From Lachnospiraceae bacterium (GTDB taxonomy: Bacteria > Bacillota > Clostridia > Lachnospirales > Lachnospiraceae): 21,263 bases of DNA. Position numbers and translations under genes: made by a program. Where the stretch lies: assembly GCA_014804225.1 (NCBI GenBank), contig JAAVAF010000048.1, positions 7,980 to 29,242 of the forward strand. The letters are read 5' to 3'. The notes under the pieces are model-generated. The model searched no databases and had not been told where the DNA came from. It was given only the letters and a program-made list of their open reading frames with translations. This document shows positions 1-7,823 of the stretch, piece after piece (positions within the stretch are counted from its first letter, which is position 1; the number at the start of each line of letters is the position of its first letter).

Positions 1-323
1 TTCGGAAAACCGTTCGGATATGTGGGAAGCGGCTTTTCGGAAATCAATCCCGCAATTTCCCAGTGTCCGATTGTCGTGTCCTTTCCTTTTGACGCTTCGC
101 GCATACGCGCCACTGCAGCAAGCGGAGCCTCTACCGGCTCCTTTTTTTCGCAATTAACACCCTCTATATTAAAAATGCCAAGCTTTTTGAGATTTGGCAC
201 ATGAAAATAGTCACTGGAAGAAACCGAACCAATTGTGTTTGTCCCTTTATCGCCGTAATCCGCCGCGTCTGCCATCTCCCCTATTCCAAAGCTGTCCAAT
301 ACAATCAAAAATACTCTTTTCAT
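1..323 (-). CDS. deoB: Phosphopentomutase, N-terminal part (truncated by window edge)
   Basis: Phosphopentomutase interconverts ribose/deoxyribose 1-phosphate and 5-phosphate, linking nucleoside phosphorolysis to central metabolism in the cytoplasm. The first 107 codons are visible, starting at the ATG complementary to 321–323 and open to the left edge. The start reads MKRVFLIVLDSFGIGE, the family's metal-binding opening with Asp10. Residues 79–91 read GKDTTIGHWEIAG, the conserved segment containing the active-site threonine of this alkaline-phosphatase-superfamily enzyme. An AAGG ribosome binding site lies about 8 nt upstream, and a promoter is recognised at 369–397. The remaining two thirds of the protein lie outside the window, so neighbours in a possible nucleoside-salvage operon cannot be seen. 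I am very sure of the family; intactness of the full gene is unknown. Confidence 0.95.
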   Translation of the reverse strand, partial: MKRVFLIVLDSFGIGEMADAADYGDKGTNTIGSVSSSDYFHVPNLKKLGIFNIEGVNCEKKEPVEAPLAAVARMREASKGKDTTIGHWEIAGLISEKPLPTYPNGFP

Positions 324-368
324 ACCGATAACCTTGTCCTTTCCGTTTCCATATATTTCATAAATTTC

Positions 369-397
369 AGTATAGCATATATTAAATAAAAAAACAA
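369..397 (-). promoter_or_regulatory. SigA-type promoter for deoB
   Basis: On the minus strand a TTGTTT –35 box (392–397) and a TATACT –10 box (369–374) are separated by exactly 17 nt. The expected start lies about 40 nt before the deoB ATG. Seen directly; activity is inferred. Confidence 0.7.
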
Positions 398-478
398 ATT
401 TAATCAAACGCACAAATCGACAAACAAATCAACGGAATCAAACGCCGAAGCACTTCGCGAGTCGCCTTATTGAATCAA

Positions 479-520
479 AAAGGCACAGTATCTTTTTGAT
501 CCGTAAGAAACTGCACCTTT
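479..520. terminator. Probable bidirectional hairpin terminator
   Basis: An 11-bp stem (479–489 with 510–520, including two G·U pairs in the RNA) encloses a 20-nt loop. On the minus strand it is followed by a run of five T, ending the small gene at 542–697 before the deoB promoter. The plus strand also has a T-containing tail. A competing 9-bp AT-rich hairpin (474–482 with 492–500) overlaps it. Confidence 0.5.
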
Positions 521-541
521 ATTTAAGTTGTTATTATTTTG

Positions 542-697
542 TCAATCTTGAAGGCTTTCGTTGATTCTGTTCAGAATCTTTTCTGCTTTCTTTTTTACTT
601 TTTCCGGTTCATTATTGTTGATATATTCAAGGATTTCCTGCCAATCATCGCGCTGCTTTCTCAAATCGTCTTTATACTGTAAATCTGTCGTCGGCAT
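542..697 (-). CDS. Unrecognised 51-residue charged helical protein
   Basis: A short reading frame starts at the ATG complementary to 695–697 and ends at a TGA complementary to 542–544. It has a good AGGTGA ribosome binding site about 6 nt upstream and an upstream TATAAT box. The product starts MPTTDLQYKDDLRKQRDD and is rich in Lys, Glu, Asp and Asn, with no cysteine, no membrane segment and heptad-like hydrophobic spacing. It is probably a single soluble helical hairpin or coiled coil. It stands alone between two terminators, so it is likely monocistronic. I do not recognise the family. The clean start signals and flanking terminators favour a real gene, but function cannot be inferred. Confidence 0.65.
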   Translation of the reverse strand: MPTTDLQYKDDLRKQRDDWQEILEYINNNEPEKVKKKAEKILNRINESLQD

Positions 698-738
698 ACA
701 ATCACCTACTTTCTTTCTAATCTATACGAATCGCTACA

Positions 739-747
739 ATTATAGCA
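739..747 (-). promoter_or_regulatory. Extended –10 box upstream of the 51-residue gene
   Basis: The minus strand reads TGC followed by TATAAT (739–744), a perfect –10 with the TGn extension, about 40 nt before the small gene's ATG. No –35 box with 16–18 nt spacing is convincing; a TTTACA lies 22 nt away. An extended –10 can work without one. Confidence 0.5.
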
Positions 748-806
748 TATCAGATTTCGGTGAAGGTGTAAAGATTTATTCCAAGGTACTGTCCTAAAGC
801 AAAAAT

Positions 807-842
807 CGAAAGAAGACAAAATCCCCTCTGCCGATTCTTTCG
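807..842 (-). terminator. Rho-independent terminator of the hybrid-kinase operon
   Basis: The minus strand has a perfect 8-bp stem, CGAAAGAA (835–842) with TTCTTTCG (807–814), a 20-nt loop, and then an ATTTTTGCTTT tail. It begins 3 nt after the stop codon of the DegV-fused kinase and ends that operon. Confidence 0.7.
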
Positions 843-844
843 TT

Positions 845-3532
845 CTATTCCTTATTTCTAACATACATCAACCCAAATACGCCTACACCGCAGTTGCTGG
901 AAACAGTTGCCGATGCTTTCTGCATAATGACCTTATCAAATTTAACGTACTTTTCAACCTCCTCCAGTATCTCCTCCAATTGCCGTACACTGCAGCCCGC
1001 ATAGGTAAGAAACAGAATCCTCTTATCAATCTGTTTACTGTGATGCAGCAGCTTCTTTACATATTTGCGCTGCACATACTTCATATTGCCGACTTCTATT
1101 TTCCACAATTTCAATTCGTTCTGCGACATACGTAGCACAGGATGCAAATTCAATCCGTCACACAGCTTATGTACGACACCACTAACCTTTCCGTTGCGGT
1201 ATAAGGCCTCTGTACTCGGCACAAGAAAGTTAGAGAATACTAACTCTTTAAACCGATCCAACGCCTCACAGATTTCCTGTACACTTTTTCCCTGTTCGGC
1301 AAGCTCTGCGGCATACAACACCATAAACCCGTGTCCGCTGCTGATATGGGTGGAATCATATACCGTAACATTATCAAAGCTTTTGCTTGCCTGAAGCGCG
1401 TTCGGATAAGCGCCGCTAAGATCTGTCGTCGCCGTGATATGAATCACGTGCTGTGCCGTCGCCAGCATATCCGCAAAGAAATATTCATATTCAGAAGGCT
1501 CCGCAGTAGAAGAATGCGCATAATTTCCCTCAACCTTCAAATAATTCAGCACACTGTCGGAAGAAATCTCAAACAAATCGCAAAAACGCCCTTCTTTTGT
1601 ATGGACATAACAGTACATCAATTTGATTTGATACCGTTCCAACAAATCTCTTGGCAGATCGCAGATGCAATCCGCTGTAATCGCAACTTTTCGTTTCTTT
1701 ACGCTGATAATCTGATTGATATCTCCGCCTTCCTCCAAATCTGTAAGATCCTCTTTTGCATCATATTCAATCAACTCCGACGGCAGATATTTTAACAGAC
1801 TTGCCTCCAATAAGGTGGCATTGATCGGTTTTGCAAGATATCCGTCAAATCCCATATCCCGATAAACCTGTTTTGCGTTTGACATGACATTCGCCGTCAG
1901 CGCAATAATCGGCGTTTTCTGACAAAATCCCTTCGTCTGTGCGCGTACCGCCTTCATCGTTTCTTCGCCGTCCATGTCAGGCATCATATGATCCATCAAA
2001 ATCACATGATAAAGATTATCGGCAGTCAGTTTCAGACACTCCTTACCGCTTCCTACCGTATCGATTTGCATCTTTGTTCCCCGAAGCAGCTTGACTGCCA
2101 CCATACGATTCATCTCGTTATCGTCCACGACCAGTATTCTGGCATCGGGTGCCGTAAAACTCTGCTTATATTTCGTACGACGCTCCAGTTTCCTCTGCTC
2201 CGCAAAATTAATAACGCCCATCGGTTTTACATTAACAATGTGCTGCATAATTTCCACCGTAAAAACAGATCCCTTATGGTAGACACTGTCTACGGAAATT
2301 TTTCCGCCCATCATATCCACAAGCTGTTTCACAATCGTAAGACCGAGTCCTGTTCCCTCAATATTGCGGTTCTTTGTTTCATCAATCCGCTTAAAGGAGC
2401 TGAACAAATCGTCAAGATTCTCCTTTCGGATTCCCATACCCGTATCTTCCACCGAGATACGAAGCAGTATTTCATCCGCGGCAAGGCGCTCCCCCTTTGC
2501 GGACAACGTGACAGATCCTGTTTCCGTATACTTTACGGCATTGGTCAGAATATTGGTAAGTATCTGTTTGATGCGCACTTCATCTCCATATAACATGGAA
2601 GGAATATTGGGGTCGATATCCACTTTAAATTCCAGTTCCTTTTGACTTGCCCTAATCCAGATCAAATTGACCAAATCGCTAAATAACGCGCTGATCTCAT
2701 ACTGTACAGGCACAATCTCCATTCTGCCGGACTCCAGCTTGGACAGATCCAAAATGTCATTGATGGTCGTCAAAAGCATTTTACTTGCATTTTGAATATT
2801 GATCGCGTTCTCGGCAATTTCATCGGAAATATCCTCTCTGAGCGTCATTTCATTTAAACCGATAATCGTGTTGATTGGCGTCCTGATTTCATGACTCATA
2901 TTTGCAAAGAACGTATCCTTGGAACGGGCAATCTGCTCAATTTCCTCTTTTTGCTGCTGAGCAAGCTTTCTCTCCTTATCATATGTCAAAGCTTGCATTT
3001 TCATCAAAAAGCCGACAAAAACACTGACAACAATCAGGGTAACATACGAATCAGCAAAGCTGTACAGACGATATGATGCCGTCGGTACCATATCCGGAAA
3101 ACGATAGGCAGTGACATACGCCGACAGAAATGACGCCATCGAAAGCAAGAGTGCAAACGCCAGTTCTCTCCCTTTGAACAACAAAAAGATATAAACAAGT
3201 CCCAGCACAAACCAAACAGGGGTTCCGCTATTCATACCGCCGCTCATCATAAAGACCAAAGGAAACAAGAGTCCGTTCGAAATCAGAATCAGCAGCCACG
3301 ATGCCAGCTTTACCTTATTATACCTCACTGCAATATAAAGCGACGCGCCTGAAATAATACACATCGGGATAAGCGCCGTCAGCACAATCGGCGACGCGCC
3401 GATCAGAACACGTCCCATACCGATAACCGTGGCAATAAATACCAGCAGGAAAACCATCCGGATTAACCTTGTCTGAAAATCCAACTGCTCGTTTCGCAGC
3501 GATTCCAAAAATCTACGTATTTTCTTTATCAT
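845..3532 (-). CDS. Hybrid sensor histidine kinase with C-terminal DegV domain
   Basis: This 895-residue membrane protein combines a phosphorelay kinase with a DegV (EDD-fold, fatty-acid-binding type) domain. Residues 20–180 hold about six hydrophobic segments. The dimerisation motif NMSHEIRTPIN carries His214. The ATPase domain shows the N box (Asn331), the EDTGMGI box (Asp363) and GTGLGL (393–398). A receiver follows at about 464–582, with Asp470/471, phospho-acceptor Asp514 and Lys568 all present. Residues 615–893 are a full-length DegV domain: ADCICDLP opening, SSTAEPSEYEYFF, TTDLSGAYPNA (Ser706) and VYDSTHISSGHG. I chose the ATG complementary to 3530–3532, behind GGTGGAT. A further 46 upstream in-frame codons come from a palindromic element and look like junk. 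There is no Hpt domain; the upstream kinase supplies one. Family calls are firm; the ligand and the effect of DegV on signalling are inference. Confidence 0.92.
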   Translation of the reverse strand: MIKKIRRFLESLRNEQLDFQTRLIRMVFLLVFIATVIGMGRVLIGASPIVLTALIPMCIISGASLYIAVRYNKVKLASWLLILISNGLLFPLVFMMSGGMNSGTPVWFVLGLVYIFLLFKGRELAFALLLSMASFLSAYVTAYRFPDMVPTASYRLYSFADSYVTLIVVSVFVGFLMKMQALTYDKERKLAQQQKEEIEQIARSKDTFFANMSHEIRTPINTIIGLNEMTLREDISDEIAENAINIQNASKMLLTTINDILDLSKLESGRMEIVPVQYEISALFSDLVNLIWIRASQKELEFKVDIDPNIPSMLYGDEVRIKQILTNILTNAVKYTETGSVTLSAKGERLAADEILLRISVEDTGMGIRKENLDDLFSSFKRIDETKNRNIEGTGLGLTIVKQLVDMMGGKISVDSVYHKGSVFTVEIMQHIVNVKPMGVINFAEQRKLERRTKYKQSFTAPDARILVVDDNEMNRMVAVKLLRGTKMQIDTVGSGKECLKLTADNLYHVILMDHMMPDMDGEETMKAVRAQTKGFCQKTPIIALTANVMSNAKQVYRDMGFDGYLAKPINATLLEASLLKYLPSELIEYDAKEDLTDLEEGGDINQIISVKKRKVAITADCICDLPRDLLERYQIKLMYCYVHTKEGRFCDLFEISSDSVLNYLKVEGNYAHSSTAEPSEYEYFFADMLATAQHVIHITATTDLSGAYPNALQASKSFDNVTVYDSTHISSGHGFMVLYAAELAEQGKSVQEICEALDRFKELVFSNFLVPSTEALYRNGKVSGVVHKLCDGLNLHPVLRMSQNELKLWKIEVGNMKYVQRKYVKKLLHHSKQIDKRILFLTYAGCSVRQLEEILEEVEKYVKFDKVIMQKASATVSSNCGVGVFGLMYVRNKE

Positions 3533-3561
3533 ATTGTATCCACCAAGCCCTTCCATAACCC

Positions 3562-3672
3562 ACAAATTTGTGCCCAAGTACAAATTTGCTGTGTGAGACT
3601 TAGAACTTCTTCGCGAAGCAGCCTCTGCTGCAAGTGAAAATTGCCATGGGCAATTAGAAGTTCTTCTCACAC
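3562..3672. repeat. Intergenic palindromic multi-hairpin element
   Basis: A 17-bp outer stem pairs gtgtgaga and agaacttct (3591–3598 and 3602–3610) with agaagttct and tctcacac (3656–3664 and 3665–3672), leaving a 3-nt bulge. Inside are two hairpins: gcagc/gctgc (3618–3631 region) and aattgcc/ggcaatt (3640–3656 region, 3-nt loop). Next to it, two copies of the self-complementary caaatttg (from 3563 and from 3581) can also pair. The element sits between the two hybrid kinases, and the last codon and stop of the upstream kinase fall within its outer arm. It could act as an RNA processing or stability signal, or be a small non-autonomous mobile repeat. Confidence 0.75.
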
Positions 3673-6537
3673 TATTTTATCTTCCCACGAATCCAAAATA
3701 TCAGACGCGCCGATAAAGTCAAATTCATCTACGCTGCTCTGAATTTCCTCCGCCATCTCCGACAGCTTCAAATCTTGATACCGATATTGCTTTAAATCGT
3801 CCAAAATACTGTCCAATCCCTCGCTTTCGAAGCTTTCAAGCTTTTCCCGAAGTTTTGCAAGCTGCTTTGTTAAAGACGCCGTATCCTCTTCCTTGGGTTC
3901 TTTTGCTGCCGGTTCAGACACTGTTTTCTCCTCTGATGGATGCTCTTTCGTATCAGCATGATATCCGTCAGGATAGACAAAGGCATTTTCTGCCAGTGCC
4001 GTAAGAAGTTTGTTATGTTGCATCAGCAATTCCTCATGATGCTCTATAATATAATGCGTGCGGTTCTCTTTTCCCGCCATTTCCAAATTCAGTGCAAGCT
4101 CTGCCAATTCATCTGCGCCAATCCCCTTGGAATTGCTCTTTAACGCATGAACCGTAATGACATAATTCTTCCAGTCGTGTTCTCGCCAATACTGCTCTAA
4201 CTGTCTGTTGCGCCTTGCGCCCTCCGAATGATAAATCGTCATGATCTCGCGCAATCCTTCTTTATCGCCACAGTAGGAAATTCCCTTCTGCACGTCAATC
4301 CCCGCCTGCTTTAACGCAGCAAGCGCATCTGCCTCAATATCCTCATCATATGACGCTTTGGAGGAATCGCTTGAATTCTCGGATACAGCCTGTTGCGCCT
4401 TCGGAACCTCGGAAGCGGTGGTTTGTGTACTTTCTGCCTCCTCCACTGTTGTATTATCCTCTACGCGAATCTGTTTCTGCACAGAAATATAACGGCGCAG
4501 CATTCTCTCCAATACACTCAACTCAATCGGTTTGGCGATAAAATCGTCAAATCCCTCGTCCATAAACATTTCTCTTGCACCGCCAATCGCATTTGCCGTA
4601 AATGCAATCACAGGGAGCGACTGGAAATAACTGCCCGGTTTTCTGCGGATTCGATGCAGCGTTTCCACACCGTCCATTTCGGGCATCATATGATCCAAAA
4701 ACACACAGTCATAGTCCATGGAATTGAGCTTCTCCAATGCCTCCTGTCCGCCGCCCGCCATGGAAACCTTAATATGATACGGCAAAAGAAGTCTTGCCAT
4801 AACCTTTAAATTCATCGCATTATCGTCCACGACAAGCACCTTCGCATCCGGTGCAATGAAACGATGCCGTGTATCAAAATGCTGCTCGTCCCGCTGCATC
4901 ACTTTCTGTCCGTTGAATACCGCTGCGATCGACAAAACGGTAAACGGCTTATAAATGCGGAGCATATTGCTTCCAATCTGCGTTTCCTGTCCGTAATCGA
5001 GGATCAACACGACCGTCGTTTCTTTTTCTTTCGCAAGCTGCTCAAAAAAAGCTCTATCCTCACAATACTCCTCCCAGCTGATAAAAATATGAGAATAGTT
5101 TTCATGCTCCATACGCCGTTTCAGTTCAGACAAATTTCTGCATACACGGAACATAATACCGAACTGCTCCGCCATGTGGCGGATACATTTCTCATACCCC
5201 TCCCGCACAACAGAATAATTGTATTTATCCATATTAATATAACACGCCGCAAACAAATGACTCTTGTTTTTAATCGAAACAATCGGCGTCTCGTCCAGAA
5301 CCTTTTGCGGAATCGTAACCTGAAATTCCGTTCCGTTTCCGGGTTCACTATCTACCGTGATGAAACCGCCCATATTATGAACAAGTGCCTGTGTAATCGC
5401 AAGTCCGAGACCGATACCGCCCTCCTCCCTGTTACGTTTGGAATTGAGCTGGCTGAAGCTGACAAAAATTTTCTCCATATCCGCCTGATTCATACCGATA
5501 CCAGAGTCCTTAATATTCACAATCAGGTTGATGCCATAGTCCTCTTTTCTGCTCCTGATGCGCAGTACCATACCGCCCTCTTTTGTAAATTTATAAGCAT
5601 TTTCCAAAAGATTCATCACAATGCGCCGAAACTTCTGCTCGTCGCCTACCAGATTACTCGGCAGATTGGCGTCACAATCCACAATCAGCTCTAATTTCTT
5701 GCCGTTTTCAAACGTAAGCGCCATATTGATAATGTCCGTAATCGTCGATGTAATGTTATAGCTCTCCTCCGCAAGCGTCATTTTACCGCTTTCCAGTTCC
5801 GAAAAATCCAAAATATTGCTGACCGTCGAAAGAAGATTTCTTCCGGCTGTCTGGATGTCAATCACGTCACGCCTGACGCTGGTCGGCAGATTCTCCTGCA
5901 AAATCGCCTCGCTCATACCACAGACCGCATTAATCGGCGTGCGAATCTCATGCGAGATATTAACCATAAAATCGTCCTTACTCTGTTCCACGAGTTTCAG
6001 CTCACGAATATTTTCCATTAACAGCTCGTTTGTTTCCTGCCTGATTCGTATTGTAATCCATGTCACAAGGGAAATGATGTAAACGGAAACCACATGCAGA
6101 CCCAACCGGATAATATCATTCGCAGAATCTGTCACAGCCGTCCTTGCGATAAAAATCTGATATAAAAGAATCAGCGTCGAAAAGCCGACGCCCATATAGA
6201 TAATCTCCGAAATTCCAAAGATACTGAGCAGTATGATAAGCACTAACATCGTAGAAAGCATGGAAGTAAATCCATAGGCATAGAAGGCATAAACCGAAAA
6301 ATTAATCCACGACATAACGGAAAGAAATTTAGCGCGAAATTCATAGTTGCGATATCCCTTGATAAAGACAAACCAGCCCGCGCATATGGTGGCGATAATG
6401 ATTTCCTTTGCAAAAATGCTCCAATGAAGCAGCTGCGACGAAACAAGCATCGCAAGGGAAAAAACAGTAAAAATCCCCAGCACGATCTGCTCTATTTTTC
6501 GCGTAGTTTTATGATTGATAAATTGTTTTTCTTTCAA
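3667..6537 (-). CDS. Hybrid histidine kinase with pseudo-receiver, receiver and Hpt domains
   Basis: This 956-residue membrane kinase can run a full internal phosphorelay. About five to six hydrophobic segments occupy residues 18–165. NISHEIRTPIN carries His196. The ATPase domain has Asn313, KDSGIGM (Asp344) and GGIGLGL (373–379). Residues about 425–545 look like a degenerate receiver: the acceptor position reads IFISWEE, with no Asp, while a late IYKPF keeps the Lys-Pro. An intact receiver at 565–685 has Asp570/571, Asp615 and Lys669. An Hpt domain contains VHALKSNSKGIG with His797. A Glu/Lys-rich linker and a helical tail (about 885–956) finish the protein. The start is a TTG (6535–6537) with AAAGGA about 12 nt upstream; no better in-frame start exists. 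It lies 32 nt after the HD-GYP gene and is surely co-transcribed. The signal sensed is unknown. Confidence 0.92.
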   Translation of the reverse strand: MKEKQFINHKTTRKIEQIVLGIFTVFSLAMLVSSQLLHWSIFAKEIIIATICAGWFVFIKGYRNYEFRAKFLSVMSWINFSVYAFYAYGFTSMLSTMLVLIILLSIFGISEIIYMGVGFSTLILLYQIFIARTAVTDSANDIIRLGLHVVSVYIISLVTWITIRIRQETNELLMENIRELKLVEQSKDDFMVNISHEIRTPINAVCGMSEAILQENLPTSVRRDVIDIQTAGRNLLSTVSNILDFSELESGKMTLAEESYNITSTITDIINMALTFENGKKLELIVDCDANLPSNLVGDEQKFRRIVMNLLENAYKFTKEGGMVLRIRSRKEDYGINLIVNIKDSGIGMNQADMEKIFVSFSQLNSKRNREEGGIGLGLAITQALVHNMGGFITVDSEPGNGTEFQVTIPQKVLDETPIVSIKNKSHLFAACYINMDKYNYSVVREGYEKCIRHMAEQFGIMFRVCRNLSELKRRMEHENYSHIFISWEEYCEDRAFFEQLAKEKETTVVLILDYGQETQIGSNMLRIYKPFTVLSIAAVFNGQKVMQRDEQHFDTRHRFIAPDAKVLVVDDNAMNLKVMARLLLPYHIKVSMAGGGQEALEKLNSMDYDCVFLDHMMPEMDGVETLHRIRRKPGSYFQSLPVIAFTANAIGGAREMFMDEGFDDFIAKPIELSVLERMLRRYISVQKQIRVEDNTTVEEAESTQTTASEVPKAQQAVSENSSDSSKASYDEDIEADALAALKQAGIDVQKGISYCGDKEGLREIMTIYHSEGARRNRQLEQYWREHDWKNYVITVHALKSNSKGIGADELAELALNLEMAGKENRTHYIIEHHEELLMQHNKLLTALAENAFVYPDGYHADTKEHPSEEKTVSEPAAKEPKEEDTASLTKQLAKLREKLESFESEGLDSILDDLKQYRYQDLKLSEMAEEIQSSVDEFDFIGASDILDSWEDKIV

Positions 6538-6569
6538 GTAAGTTACCGTTCCTTTCCGCCTGTGGCAGC

Positions 6570-7640
6570 TTATCCCTCAATCCCCAATACTTCTTTTAAC
6601 TTCGGAAGCATTTCCATAAAGACATCGATGACAGTCGGGTCAAACTGTGTCCCCCTGCCCTCCGACATAATCTGCATAATCCGCTCAATCGGGCGAATTG
6701 GCGGCTTATAACAACGCTCCTCATACAGCGCGTCAAAGACATCCGCCACCGCCATAATACGCGCCGCTAAGGGAATACTATCGCCCGCCAATCCTGTCGG
6801 ATATCCTGTTCCGTCCCAGCGCTCATGGTGGTACATTGCAATATCCTCAACAATCCGCACATAATATTCGTCCTCGACATCACCGATAATCGTCTGGATA
6901 ATCTTGCGGCTGTATGTCGTATGCAGCTTCATCGCATCAAACTCCTCCGGCGTCAGCTTGCCGGGCTTTTGTAAAATAGAATCCGCTACTTTAATTTTTC
7001 CCACATCGTGAAGCGGTGCCGCCTTGCAAAGGTTTTCTATGTACTCCGGCGTCAACTCCGCCGGAAAAAGCTTCCTCTGATACAGTTCATTTGCAATCAT
7101 TCTGACATACATCTGCGTATTTTTTACATGCTTCCCTGTACTGCCGTCACGGCTCTCTATCAAATTCGCCATCCCCACGATGACCGATTCCTGAAGCTCA
7201 CTGATGCGCCTTGCATCTTCCGTAATTTTCTCCGCCTGCTCCTTTACCATATTTTCCAGATTATGTCTGTACTGCTCCAACTCCATCGTCTTGCCGACTC
7301 GGCTTAACAAAATATCCGGCACAAAGGGCTTTGTAACAAAATCAATCGCACCCACCTGAAAACATTTCACTTCCGTTTCCGCTGTATCATCTGCGGTCAG
7401 GAAAATAACCGGTATCGCTTTTGTTTCCTCCGATTTTTGAAGCTGTTCCATCACTTCAAAGCCATCCATCTCAGGCATATTAATATCCAGCAAGATCAAA
7501 TCGGGACGGTTATTCTCCAGATACTTTAAAGCGGCAACACCGGAATTACAAGCGGCAATACGGTAAAACGGTAAAAGGATTTTCTGTGCACGCGTCAAAT
7601 TGGTCTTATCATCATCTACAACCAATATAATGTTCTTCAT
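6570..7640 (-). CDS. Response regulator with HD-GYP cyclic-di-GMP phosphodiesterase domain
   Basis: This 356-residue cytoplasmic protein probably hydrolyses cyclic-di-GMP when its receiver is phosphorylated (RpfG-type architecture). The receiver spans residues 3–120, with acidic pocket Asp9–11, phospho-acceptor Asp52 in LLDINMPEMDG and Lys104 in TKPF. A coiled-coil linker runs from about 120 to 150. The HD-GYP domain (about 150–350) keeps HDVGK (His211, Asp212) and HHERWDGTGYP (271–281), so catalysis should be intact. The ATG is preceded by AAAGGAGA at about 6 nt, a strong ribosome binding site, and by a promoter at 7714–7742. It is the first gene of the operon with two hybrid kinases and the natural end-point of their phosphorelay. 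Partner specificity is inferred from the operon. Confidence 0.95.
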   Translation of the reverse strand: MKNIILVVDDDKTNLTRAQKILLPFYRIAACNSGVAALKYLENNRPDLILLDINMPEMDGFEVMEQLQKSEETKAIPVIFLTADDTAETEVKCFQVGAIDFVTKPFVPDILLSRVGKTMELEQYRHNLENMVKEQAEKITEDARRISELQESVIVGMANLIESRDGSTGKHVKNTQMYVRMIANELYQRKLFPAELTPEYIENLCKAAPLHDVGKIKVADSILQKPGKLTPEEFDAMKLHTTYSRKIIQTIIGDVEDEYYVRIVEDIAMYHHERWDGTGYPTGLAGDSIPLAARIMAVADVFDALYEERCYKPPIRPIERIMQIMSEGRGTQFDPTVIDVFMEMLPKLKEVLGIEG

Positions 7641-7713
7641 TTCTGTTCTCCTTTCCTGTGTACCCGTATTTCTCTATTTCACGTTCTTTCTACACGCATA
7701 CTCTCACAAATTA

Positions 7714-7742
7714 ATCATATCACATTATTTGAAAACGCTCAA
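7714..7742 (-). promoter_or_regulatory. SigA-type promoter of the HD-GYP/hybrid-kinase operon
   Basis: The minus strand has TTGAGC (7737–7742), a 17-nt spacer and TATGAT (7714–7719) with a TGA extension. It lies about 75 nt upstream of the HD-GYP gene and just downstream of the spoIIIA terminator. Confidence 0.7.
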
Positions 7743-7766
7743 TGAAATAATTTCCTTCAAACACAA

Positions 7767-7796
7767 ATCGGCAGAAAGCGAAACGCCTCTGCCGAT
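7767..7796 (-). terminator. Rho-independent terminator after spoIIIAH
   Basis: A 9-bp perfect stem, ATCGGCAGA with TCTGCCGAT (7788–7796 and 7767–7775), encloses a loop that can itself pair GCG with CGC. A TTTGTGTTTG tail follows on the minus strand. It ends the spoIIIA operon about 28 nt after its last stop codon. Confidence 0.75.
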
Positions 7797-7823
7797 CGTG
7801 AAATATTTATCATTCTAACCATT

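Noticed and set aside
474..500. AT-rich 9-bp hairpin as the terminator
   Set aside because: The overlapping 11-bp stem (479–520) is more stable and has a better placed T-run.
3533..3670. 46 in-frame codons upstream of the DegV-fused kinase as part of the protein
   Set aside because: They translate the palindromic element, are not protein-like, overlap the previous gene's end, and a better ATG with a ribosome binding site lies at 3530–3532.
3591..3672. Insertion sequence
   Set aside because: It is under 100 bases with no coding capacity; at most a non-autonomous palindromic repeat.
4864..5694. 276-codon open frame on the plus strand
   Set aside because: It is antisense to the well-supported middle hybrid kinase, with no ribosome binding site or family features.
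7641..7707. Cyclic-di-GMP riboswitch in the leader of the HD-GYP operon
   Set aside because: The leader is only about 70 nt and I see neither the conserved aptamer bases nor a stable three-helix fold.
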